Shown here: in pieces, positions 1-8,666 of the stretch
How the letters are laid out: each line of letters begins with the position of its first letter
Numbering within the stretch: the stretch's first letter is position 1
Source of the DNA: Anaerolineae bacterium
Lineage (GTDB): Bacteria; Chloroflexota; Anaerolineae; J102
DNA length: 34,537 nt
NCBI GenBank assembly: GCA_026991225.1
Contig: JALXCB010000181.1
Span: 1 to 34,537, forward strand
Direction: 5' to 3'
Translations under genes and position numbers: made by a program
Notes under the pieces: model-generated
Databases searched by the model: none
What the model was told of the DNA's origin: nothing
What the model saw: only the letters and a program-made list of their open reading frames with translations

Positions 1-1
1 G

Positions 2-343
2 GTGATGACCACTCCCGCGGTAGCGCCCCCCGCCTGCCCCACCGCGGGCGTGGTCATCACCTCGCCCGGCGTGGGTCAGACCCTCACTGGGCCCGTCCAG
101 ATCACGGGCACGGCCAACATCCCCAACTTCCAGTTCTACAAGCTGGAATGGAGCAGCGCGGCCGCGCCCGACCAGTGGCACTGGTTCGCCGGGGCGGAAG
201 CGCCTGTGGTCAACGGCGTGCTGGGAACCTTCAACCCGGCCCTGGTTCCGCCCGGCGCGTACAACATCCGCCTGGTGGTCGTAGACAACACCGGCAACTT
301 CCCCGCGCCCTGCGTGGTCCAGGTCAACGTGCCGGGATCGTAA
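2..343 (+). CDS. C-terminal part of a secreted protein with an Ig-like module (5' truncated)
   Basis: The reading frame is open at the window edge and stops with TAA at 341-343, so only the last ~113 codons are present. The visible part is one beta-rich module: a GVVITSP opening, then a GxVxIxGTA segment, an FYKLEW strand and a closing NIRLVVVDNTGNFP strand. From general knowledge, similar modules end extracytoplasmic Chloroflexota proteins, including penicillin-binding and LCP-type proteins, where they are thought to bind wall or surface components. No catalytic motif is visible, so the parent protein is unknown. A repeat element (371-501) follows the stop. The in-frame GTG/ATG at the left edge should not be read as the true start. 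Confident as coding, weak on function. Confidence 0.6.
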   Translation: MMTTPAVAPPACPTAGVVITSPGVGQTLTGPVQITGTANIPNFQFYKLEWSSAAAPDQWHWFAGAEAPVVNGVLGTFNPALVPPGAYNIRLVVVDNTGNFPAPCVVQVNVPGS

Positions 344-370
344 GCGTTGGGGACTGCGTATGAACATGCT

Positions 371-501
371 GACGGCCGGGTTGGCGCGGGTTGCCCATGC
401 CAGAATGCGTAATGCGTGATGCGTAAGGACCTCACGTCTCACGTTTTCACGCATCACGCCTGTTACAGACTCGCCCAACGTCGGCTTGGCGAGCTTATCT
501 C
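371..501 (-). repeat. Interspersed repeat R1, copy A (inverted)
   Basis: Read on the minus strand this matches the copies at 6770-6895 and 24300-24440. The shared order is a CGACGTTGGGCGAGTCTG head, a GGCGTGATGCGTGA arm, a short spacer containing GTGAGGTC, the opposite arm ACGCATCACGC, then a GC-rich tail. The arms GCGTGATGCGT (414-424) and ACGCATCACGC (449-459) form a perfect 11-bp stem. The repeat fills the gap between the first gene and the BNR-protein gene. Confidence 0.8.
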
Positions 502-530
502 ATGCGCGGCGAAGGTTACTTTACGGTTAG

Positions 531-3527
531 GTGAAATCCATGCATCTCCCTGAGTCTCGCACAATGGCCAAGCTGCCCGCCTTCGGGTTCCGGTGGGGCG
601 TTGCGATGGGATTGGCGCTGGCATTGACGCTGGCGGCGGCGTTCATAGCGCGGGCGCAGGGGACGGGCGATTGGGTGGGAGGTTCCGGGCCCGTGGCCTT
701 CGCCACCCACATCGCGGCCGATCCCACCGACTCCGATTTCCTCCTCATCTTCCTGGTCAACAGCGCCCGCCGCAACCCCGATCAGACCCAAACCAGCCAG
801 GGCGAGACCGTGACCACGTGGGCGCCCTACTTCTCCGTGGACGGCGGCGCCACCTGGCAACCCGCGTCCAACGACCTGGCCGAGGTGCAGCCCTCCTTCC
901 TGGCCATGTTCCAAGGGGAGGATGGCGTGGTCGCCTGGGTGGGGACCGAAGCCCGCGGCCTGTGGCGCAGCGACAACCGCGGCCGCACCTGGCGGCCCGT
1001 GATCATCCCCGGCATGGCCAACCAGCGGGCGGTGGGGATGGCGCAGGACGCGCGGGGGAGGCTCCATCTGCTGACCGTGGACGGGACGCGCTACCCTGCC
1101 GCGCATCTCTACACCAGCCGCGACGACGGCAAGAGCTGGAGCTACCGCCGGATTCAGGATTATAAGGGCGAACCGGAGGCGACGGTCGCGGGCATCCTGG
1201 CCGATCCCTTTGACGGTAACCGCTTGTACGTCACCACCCACGGCGGACTCATGGTCACCGAAGACGCGGGCTTCACCTGGAAGCGGGTGACCCTGCCCCT
1301 GCCCGCAGGCTCCGACCCCGCGGGCCAGGTGGTCATCGCCGCGGACGCCACCCAACGGGGACGCTTGTTCCTGGTGCGCCGGGGCAAAGATCCATCGGGC
1401 CGGCCCGCCTTGCACAGCTTCCTCTCCCTGGATGGCGGCCTTGCGTGGGAATCCCTGCCCATTCACATCACCCACAGCGCCGGAGCCAACCCCGACGCCG
1501 CGCCCGTCCCCTTCAGCCTCAGGGTGGACCCCCTCAACCGAAAGCAGTTGCTGCTGGCGAGCAGCACGGGCCTGTGGCGCTCGCCTGACGGCGGCGTCTC
1601 CTGGCTGGCCGCGGGCTCCGAACTGGCGGGGACGCCCGTCATCGACCTGGCGTTCGACGCCCGGCGCAAGGGCGTGTGGACCGCCATCGGCGCGGGCGGC
1701 CTGTGGCGCACCCGCACCGGAGGAACCTCGTGGGAGGCCAGCATCCAGGGCCTGCCCGCCACCGCCGCCATTCACGCGCTGGCCCCGCTGGCGGGCAAGG
1801 GAAACGTGCTCCTGGCTCTGAACGGGGGCTTCCTGCCGCAAGACGACCTCGCGCATCCCCTCTGGCGCAGTGCAGACGGCGGCGCGACCTGGATGCCCGC
1901 CATGCGCGGGCTGGAGGGCGCGCATGTGCGCCGCCTCATCGCCCATCCCGCCCTGCCCGACACCGCCTTCGCCCTCACCGACCAGGGCGTCGCCCGCACC
2001 GACAACGCCGGTGTCTCCTGGCTGCAACGCCCGCTGGAGGGCTACCCCTTGGCCCTGGCCGCGGACCCCACCGGCCCGCGGGTCTATGTGGGCGCGGGCC
2101 AGGGGCTGCTTTTCAGCCCGGATCGGGGCGACAACTGGCGGCGGGTGTTCGAAGGCGGCAGCGTCGTGGCCGTGGCCGTGGACGCGGCCGGAACCGTCTA
2201 TCTGGCCTCCTACGGCGAAGGCGGGGACCTGGCTCTGTGGCGGGGGAAGCAGGGCGGCCGGGATTGGGAGATGGTCGGGGCTCTGCCCGTGCAGGGGGCG
2301 GTGGAGCTCATCGCCCATCCCAAACAGCCCAAACTGCTGGCCCTCACCGCGCCCTGGGAAGGCGTGTTCGTCTCCGTGGATGGCGGGAAGACGTGGGATC
2401 GCCGGGTGAACGGCATTCCCGTCCCCGCCCGCTGGCAGGGCGGCGCGCCCGACACGCCCGACGCGCCCAACATCCTGGCCCTGTTCATGGACCCGGACAC
2501 CGGGGAATGGTGGGCCAGCCGCGATGGCGGGGGCGTCTTCCACAGCCTGAACAACGGCGGCATGTGGCGGGACGCCACCGACGACATGGGCGACACGCTC
2601 ATCCTCAGCTTCGCCCGCGGGCCCGAGGGGCTGCTGGCCGGGTCGGCCAATGGCGGCGTCTTCCAGCAGCGAGCGGGCCTGACCCCGCCCGAACCGCCCC
2701 CGCAGGTGGACGTGCGCATCGAGATCTTCTGGCCCCACGACTTCGCGCCCGTGACCTCGGCCCAACAGGCCAATCTGGGCCTGCGCCTCTACCGCACCCG
2801 CAGCCTGGAGCCGCCCCCCTGCGCCTGGACGCCCAACGTCGAGCTGTGGGCCGCACAGGACGCCGAACCCCTGCGGCGGCTGGGCCTGGCCGACCAGCGC
2901 AGCGTGGAGGGCCATCCCTTCCCCTTCTGGACCATGAACGACCTGGACGTGACCTGGGCCAACGACCCCGACCATCAACTCATCTACCTGGCGCGGGTGA
3001 CGCCGGGCCTGGCCGAGAGCTACGGCTCGGTGTGGGTGCACGCGGCCGACGCCCGCACCCGCCTGCCCAACCCGCCCCAACCGCAGGGACTGGCCCCGGC
3101 CGGCGCCGCCGAGATGGATGGGCGCATCCTGGTGGTGTGGCCCCACGACGAGGCCGGGCGCTTCGCGCCGCCCGAAGACGCGCCTCTGGCCAACATCACC
3201 GCCGCGCTCTTCCGCCGCGGCACGCTGCAAGCCCTGCGGCCCGAGGACCTGCCCGACCGGGTGTGGCTGGTGGGCGCGCTGGACAACCAGGTCGGGCGCA
3301 GGCTGGCCGTGGGGAAGCCGCGGGAGGCCGAAATCAACGACCTGCGCGTCACCCTGTACGACTTCAACGACATCGACGTCTCCCTGGCCCGCGACCCGGC
3401 CCATCGCTGGGCCTTTTGGCTGGAAGCGCCGGGCGCGGACCTGACCAGCAACGTGTGGATTCATGGCAGCGACGCCCGCACCATCGCCCCCCGCATGACC
3501 GAACCCATCACCACCTGCCAACCATGA
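531..3527 (+). CDS. Secreted BNR/sortilin-like beta-propeller protein with duplicated C-terminal domain
   Basis: 998 aa. The start is GTG at 531, with in-frame ATGs at 540 and 564 as alternatives; a Sec-type signal peptide (hydrophobic core about residues 26-38, ARA-Q cleavage) is kept with any of them. About 13 BNR-type turns of the S/V-x-DGG-x-T/S-W kind (VDGGATW, PDGGVSW, ADGGATW, VDGGKTW and others) run to about residue 715, as in two-propeller YCF48/sortilin-like proteins, which usually bind glycans or proteins outside the cell. No Asp-box sialidase catalytic set is recognised. Two related ~120-aa domains follow (genomic 2707-3067 and 3111-3492), each with a WPHD opening and a VW(V/I)H-x-x-DART closing. 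The stop overlaps the next start (ATGA), so the two genes are probably translationally coupled. Exact role unknown. Confidence 0.8.
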   Translation: MKSMHLPESRTMAKLPAFGFRWGVAMGLALALTLAAAFIARAQGTGDWVGGSGPVAFATHIAADPTDSDFLLIFLVNSARRNPDQTQTSQGETVTTWAPYFSVDGGATWQPASNDLAEVQPSFLAMFQGEDGVVAWVGTEARGLWRSDNRGRTWRPVIIPGMANQRAVGMAQDARGRLHLLTVDGTRYPAAHLYTSRDDGKSWSYRRIQDYKGEPEATVAGILADPFDGNRLYVTTHGGLMVTEDAGFTWKRVTLPLPAGSDPAGQVVIAADATQRGRLFLVRRGKDPSGRPALHSFLSLDGGLAWESLPIHITHSAGANPDAAPVPFSLRVDPLNRKQLLLASSTGLWRSPDGGVSWLAAGSELAGTPVIDLAFDARRKGVWTAIGAGGLWRTRTGGTSWEASIQGLPATAAIHALAPLAGKGNVLLALNGGFLPQDDLAHPLWRSADGGATWMPAMRGLEGAHVRRLIAHPALPDTAFALTDQGVARTDNAGVSWLQRPLEGYPLALAADPTGPRVYVGAGQGLLFSPDRGDNWRRVFEGGSVVAVAVDAAGTVYLASYGEGGDLALWRGKQGGRDWEMVGALPVQGAVELIAHPKQPKLLALTAPWEGVFVSVDGGKTWDRRVNGIPVPARWQGGAPDTPDAPNILALFMDPDTGEWWASRDGGGVFHSLNNGGMWRDATDDMGDTLILSFARGPEGLLAGSANGGVFQQRAGLTPPEPPPQVDVRIEIFWPHDFAPVTSAQQANLGLRLYRTRSLEPPPCAWTPNVELWAAQDAEPLRRLGLADQRSVEGHPFPFWTMNDLDVTWANDPDHQLIYLARVTPGLAESYGSVWVHAADARTRLPNPPQPQGLAPAGAAEMDGRILVVWPHDEAGRFAPPEDAPLANITAALFRRGTLQALRPEDLPDRVWLVGALDNQVGRRLAVGKPREAEINDLRVTLYDFNDIDVSLARDPAHRWAFWLEAPGADLTSNVWIHGSDARTIAPRMTEPITTCQP

Positions 3528-4240
3528 CCCCCGCCGCCCTGCTGCTTCTCATCCTGCAACTCATCGCCATCCTCCTGCTCATCGTGTGGTGGGTGCGATG
3601 GTCCCCGCGCGGGCTGGCGTGGGCCTTCTTTGCCCTGTTCATCGCGGCCGGGCTCAGCTATCTTTCCAGTCTCATCTTCCGCGTTCACCCCTATCAGGTG
3701 GGATGCGAGGGCGTCTGCCCTGGCTGGCGGGGCTATCCCGCGCCCACCCATCACCTTCTGGAAGGGCGTGTCGCGTTCGATGGGGCCTCATTTGTGCGAA
3801 ACACGTTCTTCTATTATGCTGTGGTTCTGGCCTACAGCGCCATCCTGGCCTGGCTGATCCGCCATTTTCGCATGGTCGGGCGTTCCTGGGGCCGATGGCT
3901 GCTCTTCGCGCTCTTTCTCATCATCATCCCCCTGGCCACCTTGCCCCTGTGGATTCCTCCCCCCCAACCCGACGTGTCCGTCACCGACCTGCGGCTGGTG
4001 AACAACGCGGCCCGGGACTGGCGCTGGCAACTGCGCCTGCGCGGCTGGATGGATCGGCGGCTGGCGTTGGAGGATATGCGGCCCGCGCCCGACGGCCAGG
4101 GCCAGCGCGTCTGCTTCCGCATCTACACCTGGTTCTATCTTCCCTACCAACACGCCTACATCGATCTGGACGAAGCGGGCCTGCGCGCCCGTTCCGGCGG
4201 CGAAATCCCCCTGTCCCAATCCTGCTGGGAAGCTCCCTGA
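3524..4240 (+). CDS. Hypothetical membrane protein coupled to the BNR protein
   Basis: 238 aa, starting at the ATG that overlaps the upstream stop by 4 nt. Two hydrophobic segments lie at the N-terminus (about residues 3-24 and 30-50). A polar loop with two Cys in a VGCEGVCPGW context follows. Two more hydrophobic segments lie near residues 92-112 and 120-143. A soluble C-terminal domain of ~90 aa begins after a PPPQPDVSVTDLRL junction. The likely topology is four helices with the C-terminal domain outside. I recognise no family. The overlapping start and the shared gap-free context suggest it acts with the BNR protein, perhaps as its anchor or sensor partner, but this is inference. Confidence 0.65.
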   Translation: MTPAALLLLILQLIAILLLIVWWVRWSPRGLAWAFFALFIAAGLSYLSSLIFRVHPYQVGCEGVCPGWRGYPAPTHHLLEGRVAFDGASFVRNTFFYYAVVLAYSAILAWLIRHFRMVGRSWGRWLLFALFLIIIPLATLPLWIPPPQPDVSVTDLRLVNNAARDWRWQLRLRGWMDRRLALEDMRPAPDGQGQRVCFRIYTWFYLPYQHAYIDLDEAGLRARSGGEIPLSQSCWEAP

Positions 4241-4287
4241 ATTTTGGTTGCCATTGCCTTGCCGAAAGAGAGAAACTTTTCTCAAGC

Positions 4288-4364
4288 GTCAACCGTAAAA
4301 CGTCAAACGTCAATCAGTGCTGGCGGGCAGTGATTTTGACGTTTGACGCTTTACGCTGGTTGAC
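4288..4364 (+). repeat. Word-hairpin of CGTCAAACGTCAA type
   Basis: The arms CGTCAAACGTCAA (4301-4313) and TTGACGTTTGACG (4336-4348) are perfect 13-bp complements. They extend outward imperfectly through GTAAA to GTCAACC (4288-4294) and GGTTGAC (4358-4364). The 22-nt loop is unrelated GC-rich sequence. It is the first half of the 426-nt gene-free stretch 4241-4666. There is no run of T after the stem, so it is not a classical intrinsic terminator. Confidence 0.8.
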
Positions 4365-4585
4365 TGACAAATCTTGAGGCTTTCCTTTCCGACCGTATTC
4401 ACCGAGTAAACTCGGGCTCTTTAGGCGCTTCGCGCCTGTGGTCGACCTTCGTCGACCTGATTTCCATCATGAACATGGACGGCGGAGGCCGTCCACTGGC
4501 CGCAGGCCTGGAATGGGACGACTTCAGTCGACAGCATAGGCGACCACAGCAGACCATAACGCGTTTTGTCAGTCAATCAGCGCAT
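4351..4585 (+). repeat. Hairpin-string element R3, copy 1, bounded by inverted repeats
   Basis: The core (about 4395-4555) is a chain of small hairpins: CCGAG-TAAA-CTCGG, GGCGC-TTC-GCGCC, GGTCGA-CCTTCG-TCGACC, GGACGGC-GGAG-GCCGTCC, GGCC-GCA-GGCC and CGAC-TTCA-GTCG. The same chain, inverted, lies at 30040-30178. Here it is enclosed by inverted repeats TTGACTGACAAA (4360-4371) and TTTGTCAGTCAA (4565-4576), which extend with few mismatches to about 4351 and 4585. No open reading frame of note lies inside. Confidence 0.75.
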
Positions 4586-4666
4586 GACGTTTGACATTCT
4601 TTTCCGGCCATGGGCGCGTGTCGACGCCCTGGCTTCATGACCATTCGGCCATTGCTACGAACTCCC

Positions 4667-6736
4667 ATGTCCAAAAACCTTTTCCTCCTGCTCATCTTCC
4701 TCGTCCTCATCCTCTCCTGCTGCGCCATAGCCACGGCCTGCGGCGCGGGCGTCTACATCTTCCAGGCCATCGGGGACGCGGGCTCGACCGACGTCGATTT
4801 CGAGGCGGATTTCGACGGGGGCGTGACCGTGGTTCCGGCGGAGGCGCCCGACAAGCCCACGCCTTCGGGCCCCACCGCCACGGCTTTCCCAAGCCCCACG
4901 CCCGCGCCCGGCGCCACGCCCGTCAGCCATCTCACCACCGAGGAGCTGATCCAATCGGTGGAAGTCCCCATCAACGATCCCATCGACCTGGCCGCGCGGC
5001 TGCGCCCCGAACTGGGAGCCGTCCCCCGCGTGGTCAATGACGCGCCCTCCGACTACGAAGAGGGCGACGTCATCTCCTTCTGGGTCAGCAACAGCGACAC
5101 CGACGAGAACTGGCAGATCGACGCGGAGCTGGTGGTGAAGGGGAAGCATGTGTACATGTGGCGCGAGGTGGGCTCCAAAGTCAGGGAGAAGGACCTGCGC
5201 AAGGCCGCGAAATTCTTCGATGAGCAGATCTACCCCACCGACCGGGAATTCTTCGGCAGCGAATGGTCGCCGGGCATCGACGACGACCCCCGGCTGCATG
5301 TGCTCCACGCCCGCGGCCTCGGCGACACCATCGCCGGCTATTTCTCCTCCGCCGACGAAATCCCCCGCGCCATCCATCCTTACTCCAACGAGAAGGAAAT
5401 GTTCTACATCAATGTGGACAACAACAAGCCGGGGTCCGACTTCTACAATGGCACTCTGGCCCACGAGTTCCAGCACATGATCCACTGGTATCAGGACAAG
5501 AACGAGGAGAGCTGGATGAACGAAGGCGCGTCCGAGCTGGCCATGCAGCTCAACGGCCTGCGCCGGGACTCCCTTTTCTCGCCCGACAGCGCCTTTGCCG
5601 AAAACCCCGACCTGCAACTGAACACCTGGCCCGACACCGACGAGAGCTACGCCCACTACGGCAACGCCTACCTGTTCATGAGCTATTTCCTCAGCCGCTT
5701 CGGCGAGGACGCCACCAAGGCCCTGGTGGCGGATGACAAAAACGGCATGGATGCCGTGGACGACGTGTTGCGTCAGTTCGGCGCGGGCATGACAGCGGAT
5801 GATTTCTTCGCGGATTGGGTGGTGGCCAACTGGTTGGATGACCCCAAGGCCGCGGACGGGCGCTGGGACTATCCCGATTATCGGGTGGACCGGATGACGC
5901 CCGTGGCCGAATTCGATGCGCTGCCCGTCTCCTACAGCGACACGGTGCATCAATACGCGGCCGACTATTACACCATTCCCGTGGATGGCGACAGCGTCAC
6001 CATCACCTTCTCCGGCGATACGCAGACCCGGCTGGCCGCCACCGACGCGCACAGCGGGCAATGGGCCTGGTGGAGCAACCGCGTCGATGAATCGGACACG
6101 CGGCTGACCCTGCCCGTGGACCTGACCGGGACGGAGAAGGCCACCCTGCACTACTTCACCTGGTACGACATCGAGGAGCTGTGGGATTACGCCTATGTGG
6201 AAGTGAGCGAGGATGGCGGGAGGACCTGGACCCTCCTGGAGACCGAACGCACCACCCGCGAGAACCCCAACGGCAACGCCTACGGGCCCGGCTACACGGG
6301 CAAGAGCCTGGGCGATTTCGCCGGTTGGGTGGAAGAGCAGGTGGACCTCAGCCCCTACGCGGGGAGGGCGATTTTGGTGCGGTTCGAGTATGTCACCGAC
6401 GCCGCGGTGACGCAGCCCGGCATGTTCATCGACGACGTGTCCATCCCCGAGATCGGCTATTATCAGGATTTCGAGAACGGCCCGGGCCGGTGGGAGTCCG
6501 AAGGCTGGCTGCTGACGAACAACATTCTGCAGGAGCGCTGGCTGGTGCAGGTCATCGAACAGCGCGGCGCCCACGACGTCGTCATCCATCGCATAGAGGT
6601 CGGGCCCGACGGCCGGGGCGAGCTGCGCCTCACGGGTCTGGACGACTTCTACGACCTGGTGCTCATCGTCTCCGCCCTGGCCCCCGTCACCGTGGAAGAA
6701 GCCTCCTATCAGTTCGAAGCCCAACCCGGGCCATGA
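4667..6736 (+). CDS. Secreted HExxH zinc metalloprotease, M6/immune-inhibitor-A-like
   Basis: 689 aa from ATG 4667. Upstream in-frame ATGs would put a polar leader before the hydrophobic N-terminus, so 4667 is preferred. The N-terminus is a signal or anchor (residues 3-20, with an LSCC lipobox-like end), followed by a Pro/Thr-rich linker (about 55-90). The catalytic region has HEFQH at 266-270 and NEGASE with E287 as the likely third zinc ligand, a gluzincin-like arrangement. The C-terminal half resembles the beta-sandwich modules of M6-type secreted peptidases (WSNRVDESDTRL, FTWYDIE, MFIDDVSI). It probably cleaves extracellular proteins for nutrition. It has no clear SD before the start and follows a structured repeat region. 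Family placement is good; substrate is unknown. Confidence 0.8.
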   Translation: MSKNLFLLLIFLVLILSCCAIATACGAGVYIFQAIGDAGSTDVDFEADFDGGVTVVPAEAPDKPTPSGPTATAFPSPTPAPGATPVSHLTTEELIQSVEVPINDPIDLAARLRPELGAVPRVVNDAPSDYEEGDVISFWVSNSDTDENWQIDAELVVKGKHVYMWREVGSKVREKDLRKAAKFFDEQIYPTDREFFGSEWSPGIDDDPRLHVLHARGLGDTIAGYFSSADEIPRAIHPYSNEKEMFYINVDNNKPGSDFYNGTLAHEFQHMIHWYQDKNEESWMNEGASELAMQLNGLRRDSLFSPDSAFAENPDLQLNTWPDTDESYAHYGNAYLFMSYFLSRFGEDATKALVADDKNGMDAVDDVLRQFGAGMTADDFFADWVVANWLDDPKAADGRWDYPDYRVDRMTPVAEFDALPVSYSDTVHQYAADYYTIPVDGDSVTITFSGDTQTRLAATDAHSGQWAWWSNRVDESDTRLTLPVDLTGTEKATLHYFTWYDIEELWDYAYVEVSEDGGRTWTLLETERTTRENPNGNAYGPGYTGKSLGDFAGWVEEQVDLSPYAGRAILVRFEYVTDAAVTQPGMFIDDVSIPEIGYYQDFENGPGRWESEGWLLTNNILQERWLVQVIEQRGAHDVVIHRIEVGPDGRGELRLTGLDDFYDLVLIVSALAPVTVEEASYQFEAQPGP

Positions 6737-6769
6737 CGCTGTTCCGAAAATAGCATTGCGTTGGCCTGC

Positions 6770-6895
6770 AAAAAACTCGAAGCCCACGTTAGGCGAGTCT
6801 TCCACGGGCGTGATGCGTGATGCGTAATCCGTGAGGTCGTTACGCATCACGCATTACGCATTACGTGCTTGGCTTCCTGCGCCGGCCTCGCCGCA
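6770..6895 (+). repeat. Interspersed repeat R1, copy B
   Basis: Same order as the copies at 371-501 and 24300-24440. The stem TGCGTGATGCGTAA (6814-6827) / TTACGCATCACGCA (6840-6853) is a perfect 14-bp match with a 12-nt loop. The tail ACGTGCTTGGCTTCC is shared almost exactly with the 24-kb copy. It lies between the metalloprotease and ATPase genes. Confidence 0.85.
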
Positions 6896-6942
6896 GAAAA
6901 ATCCTCCTGCAACCGCCTCCGACTGCACGACCGAACGACCTC

Positions 6943-8232
6943 ATGACCGCCTCCTACCGCAATCCCTACACCATCGGCGGATGGGTCAGCGGGCAACGTT
7001 ACTACGGCCACGCGGACCTCCGCCAATACATCCTGCTGGGCTCCGACAACTACATTTGGGTCATCGGCACGCGGCGCGTGGGCAAAACCTCCCTGCTGCG
7101 GCAATTGGACGTGCAGGGCCGCCGGGATTACCTTCCCATCTATTGGGACATGCAGGGATGCGCCAACGCGGACGACCTGCGGGACGAGCTGCTCTTCGCG
7201 CTGGAAGATCGGGCGGCGCAGTTGAGCAAGCTGGGGGTGGATATCGACGCCCTGGCCGGGGAGGACATGGCCAACGCACTGCGCAAAGTCTGCCGCCAGG
7301 CCGAAAAGGCGGGCGTGCGCATGCTCCTCCTCATCGACGAGCCCGAGCCCCTCATCGAGATCGCACAGGCCCAACCTCAGGCCGTGCAGCGCCTGCGCGC
7401 GGCCTTCCAGCGCCCGCCCAACCTGCGCGTCGTCCTGGCCTCCACCAAAACCCTGGCCTCCCTGCAGGAGATCACCCGCGACTGGCCCACCTCCCCCTTC
7501 CTCACCGACTTCGCGCCCTTCTACCTGGACGGGTTGGCGCGGGAGGATGCGGAGCAGCTCATGCGCCAGGAGCAGCGCAACCCCGTGCACGTCACGCCCG
7601 AGACCATCCGCCGCATCCACGACTTCACCGGCGACCATCCCTACCTGCTGCAATGGCTCTGCTACCGTCTCTACCAGCCCGACCACAGCCTGCGCCCGCC
7701 CCGCAAGGACGACATCGTCCTGGACGCCATGCTCACCACCCTCTTCCGCCTCCAGTTCGACCAGCTTTCCCCGGCCGAACGCCGCATCTTGCTCCACCTG
7801 GTGGATGGCGGGAAGGACGCGGTCGGGATTGCAAAGGCGCTGGGGGTGAAGCTGACGGAGGCGGGCATGTATCTCTACGTAATGGCGCGGCTGGGCTACA
7901 TCCGCCGCTCCTCCGCCGGGAAGTGGATCATCGGCAATCGTTTTCTGCATCGCTGGCTGGCGGAGCATGACGCGGAGCTTTCGGTGGAGGACGCGGCCAT
8001 CTCCGACCAGCGGGTGCGGGAGATGGCCCGCGCGGGCCAGAAGGAGGAGGCCGTCTACTGGCAGGAGCAGCTCCGCATCTATCGGGAGCGGCTGGGCAAG
8101 CTGGAGGTGGCCGCGGCCCGGTACGAGGATCAGCCGCCCGAACGCCTCCAGGCCACCATCCTCGAACACAAGCGCCGCATCCGGGCCCTGGAGCGCAAGA
8201 TCGATGCGTTCCATCGGGCGTATGGGGCATGA
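6943..8232 (+). CDS. AAA/STAND-type ATPase with winged-helix and coiled-coil C-terminus
   Basis: 429 aa from ATG 6943, chosen because the upstream in-frame codons are low-complexity and include a word array (GCACGACCGAACGACC). Walker A is GTRRVGKTS (residues 42-50) and Walker B is LLLIDEPE (128-135), as in the archaeal/bacterial ATPase families related to STAND NTPases. After the ATPase, ERRILLHLVDGG...VKLTEAGMYLYVMARLGYI looks like a winged helix. The last ~70 residues are charged and helical, probably a coiled coil. These proteins usually couple ATP-dependent switching to a partner encoded nearby; no obvious partner is present here, so the role is unknown. There is no SD. The next sequence holds a hairpin repeat with a terminator. 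Confidence 0.75.
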   Translation: MTASYRNPYTIGGWVSGQRYYGHADLRQYILLGSDNYIWVIGTRRVGKTSLLRQLDVQGRRDYLPIYWDMQGCANADDLRDELLFALEDRAAQLSKLGVDIDALAGEDMANALRKVCRQAEKAGVRMLLLIDEPEPLIEIAQAQPQAVQRLRAAFQRPPNLRVVLASTKTLASLQEITRDWPTSPFLTDFAPFYLDGLAREDAEQLMRQEQRNPVHVTPETIRRIHDFTGDHPYLLQWLCYRLYQPDHSLRPPRKDDIVLDAMLTTLFRLQFDQLSPAERRILLHLVDGGKDAVGIAKALGVKLTEAGMYLYVMARLGYIRRSSAGKWIIGNRFLHRWLAEHDAELSVEDAAISDQRVREMARAGQKEEAVYWQEQLRIYRERLGKLEVAAARYEDQPPERLQATILEHKRRIRALERKIDAFHRAYGA

Positions 8233-8286
8233 CCGGGGCTGCTCGGAAGAACCGCGAAGACGCGGCGAAAGGAAGACGGATTGCGT

Positions 8287-8425
8287 TGCGCCTGGCTCTG
8301 CCCGGAGGTGAACCTCCGGGCTAGAAACGACGCCCCCTCAAGGGGGCTTTCAGAGCCAGCCCGCGCCCAAAGCCGGGTTCACCCGGCGTTGTTTTGTAGC
8401 CCGGCGCTGAAGCGCCGGATGGAGC
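8287..8425 (+). repeat. Hairpin repeat R2, copy 1
   Basis: Four successive hairpins: GCCCGGAGG-TGAA-CCTCCGGGC, GCCCCCT-CA-AGGGGGC, GCCGGG-TTCA-CCCGGC and CCGGCG-CTGA-AGCGCCGG. The first two are enclosed by CTGGCTCTG and CAGAGCCAG (8351-8359). The copy at 10352-10492 has the same order with base changes, several of them compensatory. The two copies flank nusA in the same orientation. Confidence 0.8.
8332..8350 (+). terminator. Weak intrinsic terminator inside R2 copy 1
   Basis: A GCCCCCT / AGGGGGC 7-bp stem with a minimal loop, followed by only three T. It is placed about 100 nt after the ATPase stop and would end that transcript. The short T-run makes its efficiency uncertain. Confidence 0.45.
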
Positions 8426-8505
8426 CCGCATGACCGAATTCCTGATGACAACGCGATTTACCAAAATTTTAGGACGCACCCATTTTGAAATTTTGAATCG
8501 CGACC

Positions 8506-8534
8506 TTGACCCCGAAAGTTTTTTCCTGTATAAT
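8506..8534 (+). promoter_or_regulatory. Near-consensus housekeeping promoter for nusA
   Basis: TTGACC (8506-8511), a 17-nt spacer and TATAAT (8529-8534) give an almost ideal sigma-70/SigA-type promoter. The expected transcript start is near 8541, leaving a leader of about 125 nt before nusA. Just upstream (8461-8484) is a fragment ending GGACGCACCC that matches the end of the repeat at 30 kb. Confidence 0.85.
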
Positions 8535-8564
8535 AAGGGCACTCAGGTAAAGACACCCTCCTCG

Positions 8565-8596
8565 AAAAGTGGGCGCCCCCCACTTTTTTGTTTGTT
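8565..8596 (+). terminator. Terminator-like hairpin in the nusA leader
   Basis: AAAAGTGGG (8565-8573) and CCCACTTTT (8579-8587) form a 9-bp stem with a CGCCC loop, followed by a T-rich tract that continues to TTTGTTTG. It lies about 25 nt after the predicted transcript start and 80 nt before the nusA ATG. It therefore looks like an attenuator of nusA rather than the terminator of the distant upstream gene. Confidence 0.7.
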
Positions 8597-8666
8597 TGGG
8601 GTCAAAACCTGATGCAATCGCATACACAACTTCATACTTTGAGAGGTAATTGAAAAACAACCGCAT

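Noticed and set aside
516-3521. A 1001-codon open frame antisense to the BNR gene, and similar long antisense frames at 4655-6850, 8682-10298, 11211-12689 and 20985-21851
   Set aside because: They mirror GC-rich coding sequence, have no recognisable domains, and the sense frames carry clear motifs. Open antisense frames of this size are expected at this GC content.
1676-3523. Long in-frame extension upstream of the membrane-protein gene
   Set aside because: The residues are Arg/Gly/Pro-rich frame-shadow sequence; the real protein begins at the overlapping ATG 3524 with a hydrophobic helix.
8430-8612. 60-codon frame across the nusA promoter
   Set aside because: It runs through the promoter and the terminator-like hairpin and has no plausible start signal.
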